64,000 nucleotides of DNA, from the NCBI RefSeq assembly GCF_036346615.1, contig NZ_CP107836.1, positions 3,286,001 to 3,350,000 on the forward strand, read 5' to 3'. The DNA is from Streptomyces sp. NBC_00523. GTDB taxonomy: Bacteria > Actinomycetota > Actinomycetes > Streptomycetales > Streptomycetaceae. This document shows positions 36,032 through 44,773 of the stretch, in pieces. Made by a program: the position numbers and the translations under genes. The first letter of the stretch is position 1, and the number at the start of each line of letters is the position of its first letter. The notes under the pieces were generated by a model. It saw only the letters and a program-made list of their open reading frames with translations. It did no database searches and was not told the origin of the DNA.

Positions 36032-37189
36032 TCAGCGCCCGATGCCCCGTGGCTCCCCGCCCATCCGCGCCCGGTCCGCGGCCCGGGTGCCGTGCGTCCA
36101 GCCGTCCAGGTCCGTCGCGCCCCTGACCCGGGTGGTCGTGGTGCGGGGGAACATCTGCCCGGCGGCCTCGGTGACCGCCAGGTCGCGGGCGGCGAGCACC
36201 GGGAGCAGCGCGGTGTCGGCGACCGTGTCGCTCTCCGCCTCGGCCGTGGCGCGGGCGGTGCCGTCGGCGAGGCGGCTGCCCAGGCGCTGGGCGTAGGCCA
36301 TCAGGAAGGACTGCCGGAACGTCTTGGTCCGTTTGCGTCCACCGGCCCGCTGACCCGCCTCCGCGCGGGTCATCGCGGCCGTGCCCTGGACGAGCAGCGA
36401 GGTGTGGAGCAGTTCGACGGCCCCCAGGTCCGCCTCGAAGCCGATGACCGTGGTGAAGCCCAGGTCGCTGTTCCACACGGCCTGGCAGCGGTTCGCCGAG
36501 GCCACCGCGTCGAGCAGGATCGCCTTGGCCGTCTCGTAGGGGGCATCCACGCCGATCCGGCAGGCGCCGGGGGTGCGGTCGCCGTGCGTACGGGCGGCGA
36601 GCAGGGCCTCGTCGATGCTGTGCCGGGCCATCAGCTCCTGCGCCTTGGTGGTCAGCGCCTCCGCCTCCTCCGGATACCCGGTCGCCTCCGCCTTCGCGAG
36701 CAGGGCGCGGATGCGGGTGAGCATGCGGGGCTCCCCGGCGACGGGCGGCCGGGTCAGGGCCTCGCGCGCCGCGCCCGGCGGGGGCCCGACGGGCTCGATG
36801 GCCGGGAGGGCGAGCAGCAGCCGGCAGAGGGCGAGGAACGCGGAGGCGTACGAGAAGCGGTCGGGCCGGCCCGCGGGCGGCGCGGCGGGCAGCTCGTCCA
36901 GCTGGGACCGCCAGCGCGGCGGCAGCTCGTCGTAGCGGCGGACCTCGGAGGCGATGAGCCCGGCGGCCAGGCCCGCCGCGTGCTCGTCCAGGTCGCGGCG
37001 GACGAGGCGGACGACATCGGCGGGGAGCCAGCCGCGCTGCCAGGCCCGGCGGACGAACTCCTCGCCCCGGCGCACCAGCTCCGCGTCGGCCTGCGGGGCG
37101 GCGGCGAGCAGCGAGGCGCCGGTGTCGAGACCGGCGTCGCCCTCCGTGTAGAGGGCGGCCGCGAACGCCTGGTCGATCACCGATTCCAT
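36032..37189 (-). CDS. DUF2786 domain protein
   Basis: 385 residues. The DUF2786 signature RIRALLAKAEATGYPEEAEALTTKAQELMARHSID (middle of the protein) is followed by a family C-terminal part with ELLHTSLLVQGTAAM and a basic GGRKRTKTFRQSFL segment. DUF2786 is found in actinobacterial and phage proteins; the function is unknown, though its domain resembles zinc-dependent SprT-like neighbours in some phages. The ATG at 37189 is the natural start but has no clear ribosome site; a GTG 7 codons upstream is an alternative. It is divergent from the PolA-like gene, 116 nt away. Confidence 0.8.
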   Translation of the reverse strand: MESVIDQAFAAALYTEGDAGLDTGASLLAAAPQADAELVRRGEEFVRRAWQRGWLPADVVRLVRRDLDEHAAGLAAGLIASEVRRYDELPPRWRSQLDELPAAPPAGRPDRFSYASAFLALCRLLLALPAIEPVGPPPGAAREALTRPPVAGEPRMLTRIRALLAKAEATGYPEEAEALTTKAQELMARHSIDEALLAARTHGDRTPGACRIGVDAPYETAKAILLDAVASANRCQAVWNSDLGFTTVIGFEADLGAVELLHTSLLVQGTAAMTRAEAGQRAGGRKRTKTFRQSFLMAYAQRLGSRLADGTARATAEAESDTVADTALLPVLAARDLAVTEAAGQMFPRTTTTRVRGATDLDGWTHGTRAADRARMGGEPRGIGR

Positions 37190-37305
37190 GAGGTCAGCGT
37201 AAGCAAGCACTGTCCACAGCGGTCTCCACAGGCTGTGGATATCGAACGCGCGCACGAAACTCGGGCTCCGGGGCGTTGTCAGTGGCGGGTGCAAGACTCG
37301 ACCGT

Positions 37306-38991
37306 ATGACCGAACGCTGGGCGCTGGCCGTCACGGAGGGCGGGGGCGCGCGCCTCGCCCCGCTGGACCGCGCCGGCCGTCCGGCGGGCCCCGTCCTGAC
37401 CGAGCCGGACCTCGCGGAGGCGGTCCGCTCCCGGCCGGACGTCACCCGCTGGGTGTGGCGCTCGACGGCCGAGGTCTACCCCCGGCTGCTGGCCGCCGGG
37501 GTGCGGGTCGAGCGGGCCTACGACGTGGAGGCCGCCGAGTCCCTGCTCCTCGGGCACGAGGGCCGCCTCGGCGAGCCCCGCTCGGCCGCCGCCGCGCTCG
37601 CCCGGCTGCGCGGCGGTCCGGTGCCGCCCGATCCGCCGCCCCGGGCCGCGGAGCCCGGCTCCCAGTCCTCCCTGTTCGACCCGCCCTCGGGCCCGGAGCT
37701 GCCGTTCGACGCGCTGACCGAGGTGTACGCGGCACAGCTCGCGCGGCACGACGCGACGGACCGGCCGGACCGGATGCGGCTGCTGACGGCCGCCGAGTCG
37801 GCGGGGATGCTCGTCGCGTCCGAGATGAACCGGGCGGGCCTGCCCTGGCGGGCGGACGTCCACCGCGAGGTGCTGGACGAAATGCTCGGCGAGCGGTACG
37901 CGGGCGGGGGCGAGCCGCGCCGCCTCGCCGAGCTGGCCGACGAGGTGTCCGCCGCCTTCGGGCGCCGGGTGCGCCCGGATCTCCCGGCCGATGTGGTGCG
38001 GGCGTTCGCGCGGGCCGGGATCAAGGTCCGCTCCACGCGCCGCTGGGAGCTGGAGACCCTGGACCACCCGGCGGTCGCGCCGCTCGTCCAGTACAAGAAG
38101 CTGTACCGGATCTGGACCGCGCACGGCTGGAGCTGGCTCCAGGACTGGGTACGCGACGGCCGCTTCCGCCCCGGGTACCAGCCGGGCGGCACGGTCACCG
38201 GGCGCTGGACGACCAACGGCGGCGGGGCGCTCCAGATCCCCAAGGTGATCCGGCGGGCCGTCGTCGCGGACGAGGGGTGGCGCCTGGTCGTCGCGGACGC
38301 CGCCCAGATGGAGCCGAGGGTGCTGGCCGCGATCTCCCGCGACCCGGGCCTGATGGAGGTCGCGGGCCATGAGGGCGACCTCTACACCGCGCTGTCCGAC
38401 CGTGCCTTCCACGGCGACCGCGACCACGCCAAGCTCGCGCTGCTCGGTGCCGTGTACGGGCAGACCTCCGGGGACGGCCTGAAGAATCTGGCGGCCCTGC
38501 GCCGCAGGTTCCCGCGCGCGGTCGCCTATGTGGACGACGCCGCGAAGGCGGGCGAGGAGGGCCGTCTCGTACGCACCTGGCTGGGCCGGACCAGTCCGCC
38601 GGCGGCCGGGCACGGGGAGGACGAGGAGGCGGGCATCCCGCAGGAGGAGGACGGGGCGCGGGCGGAGTACACGCCGGGTTACGCCTCGTCGGACGCGCGG
38701 GCGCGCGGCCGGTTCACGCGGAACTTCGTGGTCCAGGGCAGTGCGGCGGAGTGGGCGCTGCTCCTCCTGGCGGCGCTGCGGCAGGCAATCGCCGTGGCCG
38801 GGCTCCGGGCGGAGCTGGTCTTCTTCCAGCACGACGAGGTGATCGTGCACTGCCCCCTCGGTGAGACGGAGGCGGTCGTGGCGGCGCTCCGGGAGGCGGC
38901 CGGGGTGGCCGGCCGGACGGCCTTCGGGGAGACACCGGTGCGCTTCCCGTTCACCACGGCGGTGGTGGAGCGCTACTCGGACGCGAAGTGA
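37306..38991 (+). CDS. PolA-like DNA polymerase ('bifunctional 3'-5' exonuclease/DNA polymerase' family)
   Basis: 561-residue family A polymerase lacking the 5' nuclease domain. Motif A is VADAAQMEPRVLAAISRD and keeps the metal Asp, but has AA where DYSQ-type enzymes have YS. Motif B is DRDHAKLALLGAVYGQ, with the Lys and YG retained but LL in place of NF. Motif C is QHDEVIVHC, with the catalytic HDE intact. Residues 1-190 correspond to the exonuclease position but show no DEDD acidic motifs that I can find. It is probably a repair or translesion-type polymerase; as far as I recall a second PolA paralogue is standard in Streptomyces. ATG 37306 (MTERWALAV) is used; no strong ribosome site. Confidence 0.85.
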   Translation: MTERWALAVTEGGGARLAPLDRAGRPAGPVLTEPDLAEAVRSRPDVTRWVWRSTAEVYPRLLAAGVRVERAYDVEAAESLLLGHEGRLGEPRSAAAALARLRGGPVPPDPPPRAAEPGSQSSLFDPPSGPELPFDALTEVYAAQLARHDATDRPDRMRLLTAAESAGMLVASEMNRAGLPWRADVHREVLDEMLGERYAGGGEPRRLAELADEVSAAFGRRVRPDLPADVVRAFARAGIKVRSTRRWELETLDHPAVAPLVQYKKLYRIWTAHGWSWLQDWVRDGRFRPGYQPGGTVTGRWTTNGGGALQIPKVIRRAVVADEGWRLVVADAAQMEPRVLAAISRDPGLMEVAGHEGDLYTALSDRAFHGDRDHAKLALLGAVYGQTSGDGLKNLAALRRRFPRAVAYVDDAAKAGEEGRLVRTWLGRTSPPAAGHGEDEEAGIPQEEDGARAEYTPGYASSDARARGRFTRNFVVQGSAAEWALLLLAALRQAIAVAGLRAELVFFQHDEVIVHCPLGETEAVVAALREAAGVAGRTAFGETPVRFPFTTAVVERYSDAK

Positions 38992-38992
38992 A

Positions 38993-39028
38993 ACGGCCCG
39001 GGACCGAACCCCCTCCGGCCCGGGCCGT
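38993..39028 (+). terminator. Hairpin terminator after the polymerase gene
   Basis: ACGGCCCGGG (38993-39002) pairs perfectly with CCCGGGCCGT (39019-39028) across a 16-nt loop, directly after the stop codon. Confidence 0.65.
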
Positions 39029-39102
39029 GCGCCGTACGCGCCCCGGGGAGAGAGCCCGGGGCGCGTGGCGCGGCGGTTACGACCGTTCAACCCGTCTGCT
39101 GT

Positions 39103-39963
39103 CTACCCGCGTTCCCACAACGCGGGGACATTCGGCGGCTCCCAGCCGGTCAGGGCGGTGTGAGCCTGCAGACAGCGGTAGGCGGCCCCGCCGTATGTGA
39201 CGCGGTCTCCCGCGGTGTAGGCCGTCCCGGCCGCCCAGGTGCCGCCCGGGGTGGTCGGCGGGTCGGTCGGGTCGGTGGGCGGATCGGTCGGGTCCGTGGG
39301 GTCCTGGGCGACGTCGAGGACGAAGTCGAAGGTGCCCTCCTTGCCGGAGCCGACCGCCCGGACGTTCATCAGCAGCGCCGCGTCGTACAGCATGTCGGTG
39401 CTGTTGCGCGGCTCGCCCGGGAAGTACAGCTGAGTGGTGAGGATGCCCGATCCGGGGGCCTGGGCCTTCACATGGATGTGCCGGGTGCGGCCGGGGTAGA
39501 GGCCGGGCACGATCGTGGTGAGCGTGAAGGCCCCGTTCTGATCGGTGAACTGGTGGCCTCGGAAGCCGTAACCGCTCATGTCGTACGCGCCGTTGGTGTC
39601 GGCCTGCCAGAAGTCGAGCAGCACACCGGGGATCGGGCGGCACTCGCGCCCGAAGACGTAGCCGCTGACGGTGAGCGGGACGCCGGGCGTCGACGCGGTC
39701 ACCAGGCTGGTGCGGAGCGGGGAGTTGGGCTTGAAGTAGGGGCCCTCGATCTGGTCGTGCGTCGGCTCGTCGCCGTCGTCGCAGTCCGGGGTCGGGGCGA
39801 GCGGCCGGCCGGTGTTCCCGGCGTCGCGGGCCAGCGCCACCCCGCCGCCCGCGAACAGCGGGACGGCGGTGGCCACGAGCGCCGCCTTGAGGAGGGACTT
39901 GCGACTGATCGCCGGACCGCCTGCGGCGGCGGGCTCGTTGCTCTCGGGGGATGCGGGGGGCAT
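39103..39963 (-). CDS. Secreted intradiol ring-cleavage dioxygenase with C-terminal CBM5/12-type module
   Basis: 286 residues. A signal/Tat-like N-terminus (ISRKSLLKAALVATAVPLF, single Arg-Lys rather than RR) leads to an intradiol dioxygenase domain (about 65-225) with the Fe(III) ligand segment GLYPGRTRHIHVKAQ (Tyr, His, His) and the conserved IEGPYF. Then comes a (PTD)n linker and a 45-residue module with TWAAGTAYTAGDRVTYGGAAYRCLQAH-like pattern, typical of carbohydrate-binding family 5/12. A dioxygenase-CBM fusion of this kind has been described in Streptomyces sp. SirexAA-E and acts on catechols from lignin. Here it should cleave catecholic plant phenolics at a polymer surface. ATG 39963. 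Confidence 0.9.
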   Translation of the reverse strand: MPPASPESNEPAAAGGPAISRKSLLKAALVATAVPLFAGGGVALARDAGNTGRPLAPTPDCDDGDEPTHDQIEGPYFKPNSPLRTSLVTASTPGVPLTVSGYVFGRECRPIPGVLLDFWQADTNGAYDMSGYGFRGHQFTDQNGAFTLTTIVPGLYPGRTRHIHVKAQAPGSGILTTQLYFPGEPRNSTDMLYDAALLMNVRAVGSGKEGTFDFVLDVAQDPTDPTDPPTDPTDPPTTPGGTWAAGTAYTAGDRVTYGGAAYRCLQAHTALTGWEPPNVPALWERG

Positions 39964-40014
39964 GGCTGACGGACTCCTCGGGATGGTGGGGGAAGGGGCA
40001 CGTGCGCGGTGCGG

Positions 40015-40047
40015 GGGCCCGGGGCGGTGTCGGTCCGCCCCGGGCCC
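40015..40047 (-). terminator. Hairpin terminator after the streptogrisin gene
   Basis: Perfect 13-bp stem GGGCCCGGGGCGG / CCGCCCCGGGCCC with a 7-nt loop, 40 nt downstream of the stop codon of the leftward protease gene. Confidence 0.75.
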
Positions 40048-40087
40048 GTTCCTCGATCGCCTGAGGGGGTGGTGGTGCGGGGCGGTG

Positions 40088-41458
40088 TTACCCGGCCTGC
40101 CAGAGCGCGGGGACGTTCGGCGGGGTCCAGCCGGGCTGGGCCTGGTGGCCCTGGAGGCAGCGGTAGCTCGCCGAGCCGTACGTCACGACGTCACCGGCCG
40201 CGTAGGTCGTGCCGGCCGCCCAGGTGCCGCCGGGGTTGGTCGGCGGGTCGGTCGGGTCCGGCGGGGTGGTGGAGCCGTTGGTGACCAGGGTCAGCCCGTA
40301 CGCCTGGAGCGCCGGGTTCAGCGGCTGGAAGTAGGTCACCCCGCCCTGCGAGCAGTTGCCGGTACCGCCGGAGGTGACGCCCTGGGCCTGGCTGCCGGAG
40401 ATGAACGAACCGCCGGAGTCGCCGGGTTCGGCGCAGACGTTGGTCCGGGTCACCCCGGAGACGGTGCCCTCCTGGTAGGTGACGCTGCTGTTGCGTTGCT
40501 GGACCGTGCCGCAGTGCCAGCCTGTGGTGGAGCCGGAGCGGCAGACCGACGAGCCCTCGACCGCCTCGGTGGAGCCGGTGACCGTCACGTCGCCGTTGCC
40601 GTAGCCGTTGACCAGCGGGCGCGGGGTTGAGTTGGTGTTGGTGGCGACCCAGGAGTAGTCGCGGCCGGGGAAGGTGGAGCCCTGGAAGGAGCCCTGGGCC
40701 TGCTGGTTGTATCCGCTGGTGGAGACGCCCGGCGTGCCGCAGTGCCCGGCGCTGACGAAGCCGCCCTGGGTGCCGCGCTTGACGGGGAAGCCGATGGAGC
40801 AGCGGCCCGAGCCGTTCATGTAGTACGCGTCGCCGCCGCGCAGGTCCGTGAAGGTGCGGGGCCGCTCGGTGGACCGGGCGACCGTCACCAGGTCGCGGGC
40901 GACCCCGGCTTTCGCGAGGAACGCGTCGGCGGCGGAGGCCTTCCCGGCCTGGACGACGACGCGGTTGGTCCGTACGTCGACGTACCAGGCGGGTATGTCC
41001 TTCGGCGCGGTGCGCAGCGCGACCCGGTCCAGGGCGGCCTTGGCGGTGTCGAGTTCGGCGAGGCTGTGGTCGACGACCTGGGCGCGGGCGCCGGCCTTCG
41101 CGATGCGGGCGGCGTCCGAGGCGTCGGTGGTGGCGACGGTCAGATCCGCGTCGTCACCGCTGACCCGGGCACCGGCGAACCGCTCGCCGAGCGAGTACCG
41201 CAGCCCGGCGGTGAGGGCGGCGGCCCGCGACTCACCCGCGATGCGGACACGGGCCTCGGCGGCGGTGAGTCCGAGGTCCCGCTGCATGGCCTTGAGCAGG
41301 CCGGGCGAGAGGTGGGCGGAGTCCGCCACGGGGGTGGGGGCGATGGAGGCGGGGTCGGCGGACGCGGTGCCGGTCAGCCCGGCGAGTGCGAGCGCGCCGA
41401 CGGCCACGGTGGCGGTACACGCGGCCAGGGCGTGTCTGCGGAGCGGGGATCTCTCCAC
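40088..41458 (-). CDS. sprC: Streptogrisin C-type serine protease with chitin-binding-like module
   Basis: 456-residue S1 peptidase precursor. It has a signal peptide (about 1-34, ending TGTASA), an alpha-lytic-type prodomain (about 40-200) and a mature protease starting near GGDAYYMNGSGRCSIGF. The catalytic triad is His in SAGHCGT, Asp in FPGRDYSW and Ser in EPGDSGGSF. A PPDPTDPPT linker leads to a C-terminal CBM5/12-type module (TWAAGTTYAAGDVVTYG). Length and layout match S. griseus streptogrisin C. GTG 41458 has AAGGAGAG 5 nt upstream. It is next to the dioxygenase gene, which has the same module type. Confidence 0.94.
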   Translation of the reverse strand: MERSPLRRHALAACTATVAVGALALAGLTGTASADPASIAPTPVADSAHLSPGLLKAMQRDLGLTAAEARVRIAGESRAAALTAGLRYSLGERFAGARVSGDDADLTVATTDASDAARIAKAGARAQVVDHSLAELDTAKAALDRVALRTAPKDIPAWYVDVRTNRVVVQAGKASAADAFLAKAGVARDLVTVARSTERPRTFTDLRGGDAYYMNGSGRCSIGFPVKRGTQGGFVSAGHCGTPGVSTSGYNQQAQGSFQGSTFPGRDYSWVATNTNSTPRPLVNGYGNGDVTVTGSTEAVEGSSVCRSGSTTGWHCGTVQQRNSSVTYQEGTVSGVTRTNVCAEPGDSGGSFISGSQAQGVTSGGTGNCSQGGVTYFQPLNPALQAYGLTLVTNGSTTPPDPTDPPTNPGGTWAAGTTYAAGDVVTYGSASYRCLQGHQAQPGWTPPNVPALWQAG

Positions 41459-41614
41459 GGAACTCTCCTTGACTTCGGGGGAAGCGTTTCGGGGGAATCG
41501 CCGCCAAGGTAGCCGCGTGCACGCCGGGTTCAGGAGATCCCGTCCGCCCCATCGCGCCGCGTTATGGGGCGCGCCGGGCCCGGGCCCGAACTCCCTTTGT
41601 ATACGGCGCCCGAG

Positions 41615-41620
41615 TAGGTT
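41615..41620 (+). promoter_or_regulatory. Candidate -10 of a leaderless promoter for the phosphotransferase gene
   Basis: TAGGTT ends 6 nt before the ATG at 41627; no ribosome site is present, consistent with a leaderless mRNA. A TTGTAT lies upstream but only 12 nt away, so the -35 is uncertain. Confidence 0.45.
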
Positions 41621-41626
41621 CCCCTC

Positions 41627-42310
41627 ATGCGAATAGGCCGACTGCTGGGCAGTGGACGCAACGCGGACGTGTACGAGCTGGACGAGGCGTGGGTGCTGCG
41701 GCGTTACCGCGACGGGATGGACGCCTCCCGGGAACTGCCCGTCATGTCCTACCTGTCCGCCTCCGGCTACCCGGTGCCCCGGCTGGGCCCGCGGCCCCTG
41801 TCGGCCGGGCCCGGCGATCTGGTCCTCCAGCGCCTGCACGGGCCGACGATGCTGGAGTCGCTGATGTCCGGAGCGGTGGGCGCCGAGGAGGGCGCGGGCC
41901 TGCTGACCGGGCTCCTCACCGAGCTGCACTCCGTCCCGGCCCGGCTCTCGCCCGACCTCGAGGACCGGGTGCTCCACCTGGACCTGCACCCCGACAACGT
42001 GATGATGACGGCGGACGGGCCCGTGGTCATCGACTGGAGCAACACCGAGGAGGGCCCGCCCGCCCTGGACCGGGCCATGTCGGCGCTGATCCTGGCGCAG
42101 GTGGCGGTGGACCCCGGCCACCCGGCGGCTGACGGGGCCCGGGAGCTGGTCACCGCCCTGGTGCCCCGCCTGGCCGCCGACGACGGCATCCCCGCCCCCC
42201 GACTCGCCGACGCGGCCGCCCGGCGCACCCTCAACCCGACGATGAGCCCGCCCGAGAAGGCCCGGATCGGCGAGGCGGCGGCCCTGGTGGCGGCGCTGGC
42301 GGGCCGGTAG
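41627..42310 (+). CDS. Aminoglycoside phosphotransferase/kinase-like protein
   Basis: 227-residue APH-fold phosphotransferase. It has a glycine-rich start GRLLGSGRNADVYEL, the catalytic loop LHLDLHPDNVMM and metal-binding VIDWSNTEEG. It is shorter than true antibiotic kinases (about 260-300 residues), and the small substrate is unknown; resistance cannot be claimed from sequence. It converges with the FtsX-type permease gene, with only 6 nt between the stops. Confidence 0.85.
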   Translation: MRIGRLLGSGRNADVYELDEAWVLRRYRDGMDASRELPVMSYLSASGYPVPRLGPRPLSAGPGDLVLQRLHGPTMLESLMSGAVGAEEGAGLLTGLLTELHSVPARLSPDLEDRVLHLDLHPDNVMMTADGPVVIDWSNTEEGPPALDRAMSALILAQVAVDPGHPAADGARELVTALVPRLAADDGIPAPRLADAAARRTLNPTMSPPEKARIGEAAALVAALAGR

Positions 42311-42316
42311 CGCGCC

Positions 42317-44773
42317 CTACTCCCGCGCCCCGGCGAGCTCCACCGGCCGGGTACGCAGGGCGAGCCGGGCGGGCAGTACGGCGAAGACCACCGCGAGCGC
42401 CGCGCTCACCGCGACCACGAGCCCGACCGCCTCCCACGGCACGACGACCGCCGCCGGGACGTCGAGCCGGCCGAGCGCCGCCCGTACGCCCAGCAGGTTC
42501 AGCGTGGCCACCGCCCCGCCGAGCCCCGCGCCCACCGCGACCACGGCCAGCGCCTCCGCCCCGGCCAGCCGCAGCACCTGGGCCTTCGTCGCCCCGGCGA
42601 GGCGCAGCACGGCGAAGTCACGGACCCGGTCCGCGGTGGCCATGACCTGGGTGTTGGCGAGGGCGATCCCCGTGTAGACCAGGGCGATGGCGAGGATCAT
42701 CAGCAGCCCGGTCCGGGTGGAGCCGCCGCCCGGGGCGAGGGTCGCGGCCCACTGCTCCCGGGTCAGCACCTCGGTGCCGGTGGCCCGCCCGGCCGCGCGC
42801 AGCCCGCGCTCGACGGCCTGCCGGTCGGCCCCGGCGCGGACGGCTATCCCGACGCGGTCGACGGGGGCGCCCGCCGCGTTGTGCGGGGTGAGGTAGACGC
42901 CGTTGTCGCCGGTGCCGACGGCAAGCACGGCCGCGATGCGCAGGGTGACCTCGCGGCCGTCGCCGAGCCAGACGCGGACGCGGGCGCCGACCCGGTGGTC
43001 GGCCCACTCCTCGTTGACGACGATCGAGCGGTCGTCCAGGTCGGCGAGCCGTCCGGCGACCACGGGCAGCGCCGACACGGCGGCCTCGTCGGCCGGGTCC
43101 ACCGCCCGGGCTTCGGAGCGGACGAGGGCGGTGCGCTCTTCGAGGACGGTGACGGAGGTGGCGCGCGAGGCGCTGACCCGGGCGCCTTCGACGCGCCGGA
43201 CCCGGTCCACGAACTCCCCTGGTATGCCCGCACGTTCGCCCACGGCCACGAAGTCCGCCGTGACCTGGCCGCGCGCCTCCGCCGCCTTGGCCGCGTCGAT
43301 GGTGGCCTTGGTGCCCATCAGCGAGGCGGCCAGGGCGACGGTGACGAGCACGGGCGCGGCGACGGCGGCCGTCCGGCGCAGCCCGGCCGAGGCGTTCTCC
43401 CGGACCAGGAGGCCGGTGGCGCCCGGCAGCCGGGCGGGCAGCCAGGCCAGGAGGCGGATCGCGGGGCGGACCAGGACGGGCGCGAACAGGGCGCATCCGG
43501 TGATCAGGAGCATCGGCTGCGTGGTGTACGTCTTCCGCTTGAGGAGCCCCGCCGGGTCCTGGACGAGGCCGAGCACCACCAGCACCGCCCCGGTGAGCAG
43601 GACGGCGGCGCCCAGCACCACGCGGACCGGCGGCATCGTGCCGCTGTCCACGGCGGCGTCGCGCAGGGCCTCGGCCGGGCGGACCCGTCCGGCGCGGTGC
43701 GCGGCGGCGACCGCTCCGGCGAGGGCGACGGCGAGGCCGGTCCAGAAGGCGGTGTGCAGCGGCCAGTTCTGGTGCCCAATGGCGAACCAGGCCGGGGCGA
43801 AGCTCTGTTGAGCCATCCAGGACGCGAGCCGGGGCGCCCCGGAGAGCCCCAGCCGGCAGCCCGCCGCCGAGGCGAGGACGCCGACGAGCGCGGCCTCCGC
43901 GTACACCAGGCGGCGCACCTGGCCGGGCGTCGCGCCCGCCATACGCAGCAGGCCGAACTCGCGGCGGCGCTGGGCCACGGCGAAGGAGAACGTCGAGGCG
44001 ACGACGAACACGGAGACGAAGGCGGTGATTCCGGCGGCGGTGCCCAGCAGGGCGTTCACGGAGACGAGGGCCTCGGCGTCCCGGTCCGGGTCGGGGTCGG
44101 CCTTGCGCCGTTCGTCGCCCGTGAGGACGTCCAGGCCCGGGCCGAGGGCGGCGCGCACGGCGGCCGGGCCGGCGTGCACCACGACGGCGTCGATGTCCGG
44201 GGCGAGCCGTGCGGCCTCCGCCTCGCCGAAGAACACCGCGCGCTCGACGGGGGCGGGGCGCACGGTCCCGGTCACCGTCCAACGCCCCTTGCCCGCGGGT
44301 GTGGTGAGGGTGATCCGGTCTCCCACGGCCCCCTCCCCCGCCGCGACCACGACCTCGCCGGGCACGGCGGGCGGACGACCGGAGAGCAGCCGGTACCGGG
44401 CCGCTGCGGCGACGGGCCAGGGGTGCCCGGCCGCCTCGCCGGACCCGTTCCCCGCCGACACCCAGAACGTGCGGTCCAGCTCCGTGCGCCCCAGCCCCGC
44501 CAGTCGCTCGGCCACCTCGGCCGGAACGGGCCGGGGATCGGTGAGCTTCTGCGTACGGACGCCGATCGGAGTGCTGACGCGCACCTGGTCCGCGCCCCGC
44601 ACCACCACCGGCGCGGCGGCGAACCGCTCCGGTGCCTGCTCCGGTCCGGCGAAGGTGGCGGCGAGGGCCAGCCCCGTCGTGGCGATGATCCCCACGCCGA
44701 GGGCCAGCGCGAGGAAGGAGCCGGCGAGGGTGACCCAGCGGGTCCGTATGCCTTGAAGGACGAGCTTCAGCAC
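42317..44773 (-). CDS. FtsX-like ABC transporter permease (MacB/BceB-like, two-module)
   Basis: 818-residue permease with two FtsX domains: about helix 20-42, a large external domain (45-250), helices 255-400, then a second half with helices near 480, a second external domain (500-690) and three C-terminal helices (700-810). Such exporters move lipids, peptides or antibiotics, or act as sensors with a partner two-component system. It overlaps the ATPase gene by 7 nt, so the two form one transporter. A histidine kinase and response regulator are divergent next door, an arrangement seen for peptide-sensing Bce-type systems. Confidence 0.9.
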   Translation of the reverse strand: MLKLVLQGIRTRWVTLAGSFLALALGVGIIATTGLALAATFAGPEQAPERFAAAPVVVRGADQVRVSTPIGVRTQKLTDPRPVPAEVAERLAGLGRTELDRTFWVSAGNGSGEAAGHPWPVAAAARYRLLSGRPPAVPGEVVVAAGEGAVGDRITLTTPAGKGRWTVTGTVRPAPVERAVFFGEAEAARLAPDIDAVVVHAGPAAVRAALGPGLDVLTGDERRKADPDPDRDAEALVSVNALLGTAAGITAFVSVFVVASTFSFAVAQRRREFGLLRMAGATPGQVRRLVYAEAALVGVLASAAGCRLGLSGAPRLASWMAQQSFAPAWFAIGHQNWPLHTAFWTGLAVALAGAVAAAHRAGRVRPAEALRDAAVDSGTMPPVRVVLGAAVLLTGAVLVVLGLVQDPAGLLKRKTYTTQPMLLITGCALFAPVLVRPAIRLLAWLPARLPGATGLLVRENASAGLRRTAAVAAPVLVTVALAASLMGTKATIDAAKAAEARGQVTADFVAVGERAGIPGEFVDRVRRVEGARVSASRATSVTVLEERTALVRSEARAVDPADEAAVSALPVVAGRLADLDDRSIVVNEEWADHRVGARVRVWLGDGREVTLRIAAVLAVGTGDNGVYLTPHNAAGAPVDRVGIAVRAGADRQAVERGLRAAGRATGTEVLTREQWAATLAPGGGSTRTGLLMILAIALVYTGIALANTQVMATADRVRDFAVLRLAGATKAQVLRLAGAEALAVVAVGAGLGGAVATLNLLGVRAALGRLDVPAAVVVPWEAVGLVVAVSAALAVVFAVLPARLALRTRPVELAGARE

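Noticed and set aside
41627..42310. Antibiotic-resistance aminoglycoside kinase
   Set aside because: Only the general kinase fold is visible; it is shorter than resistance enzymes and has no resistance-gene context.
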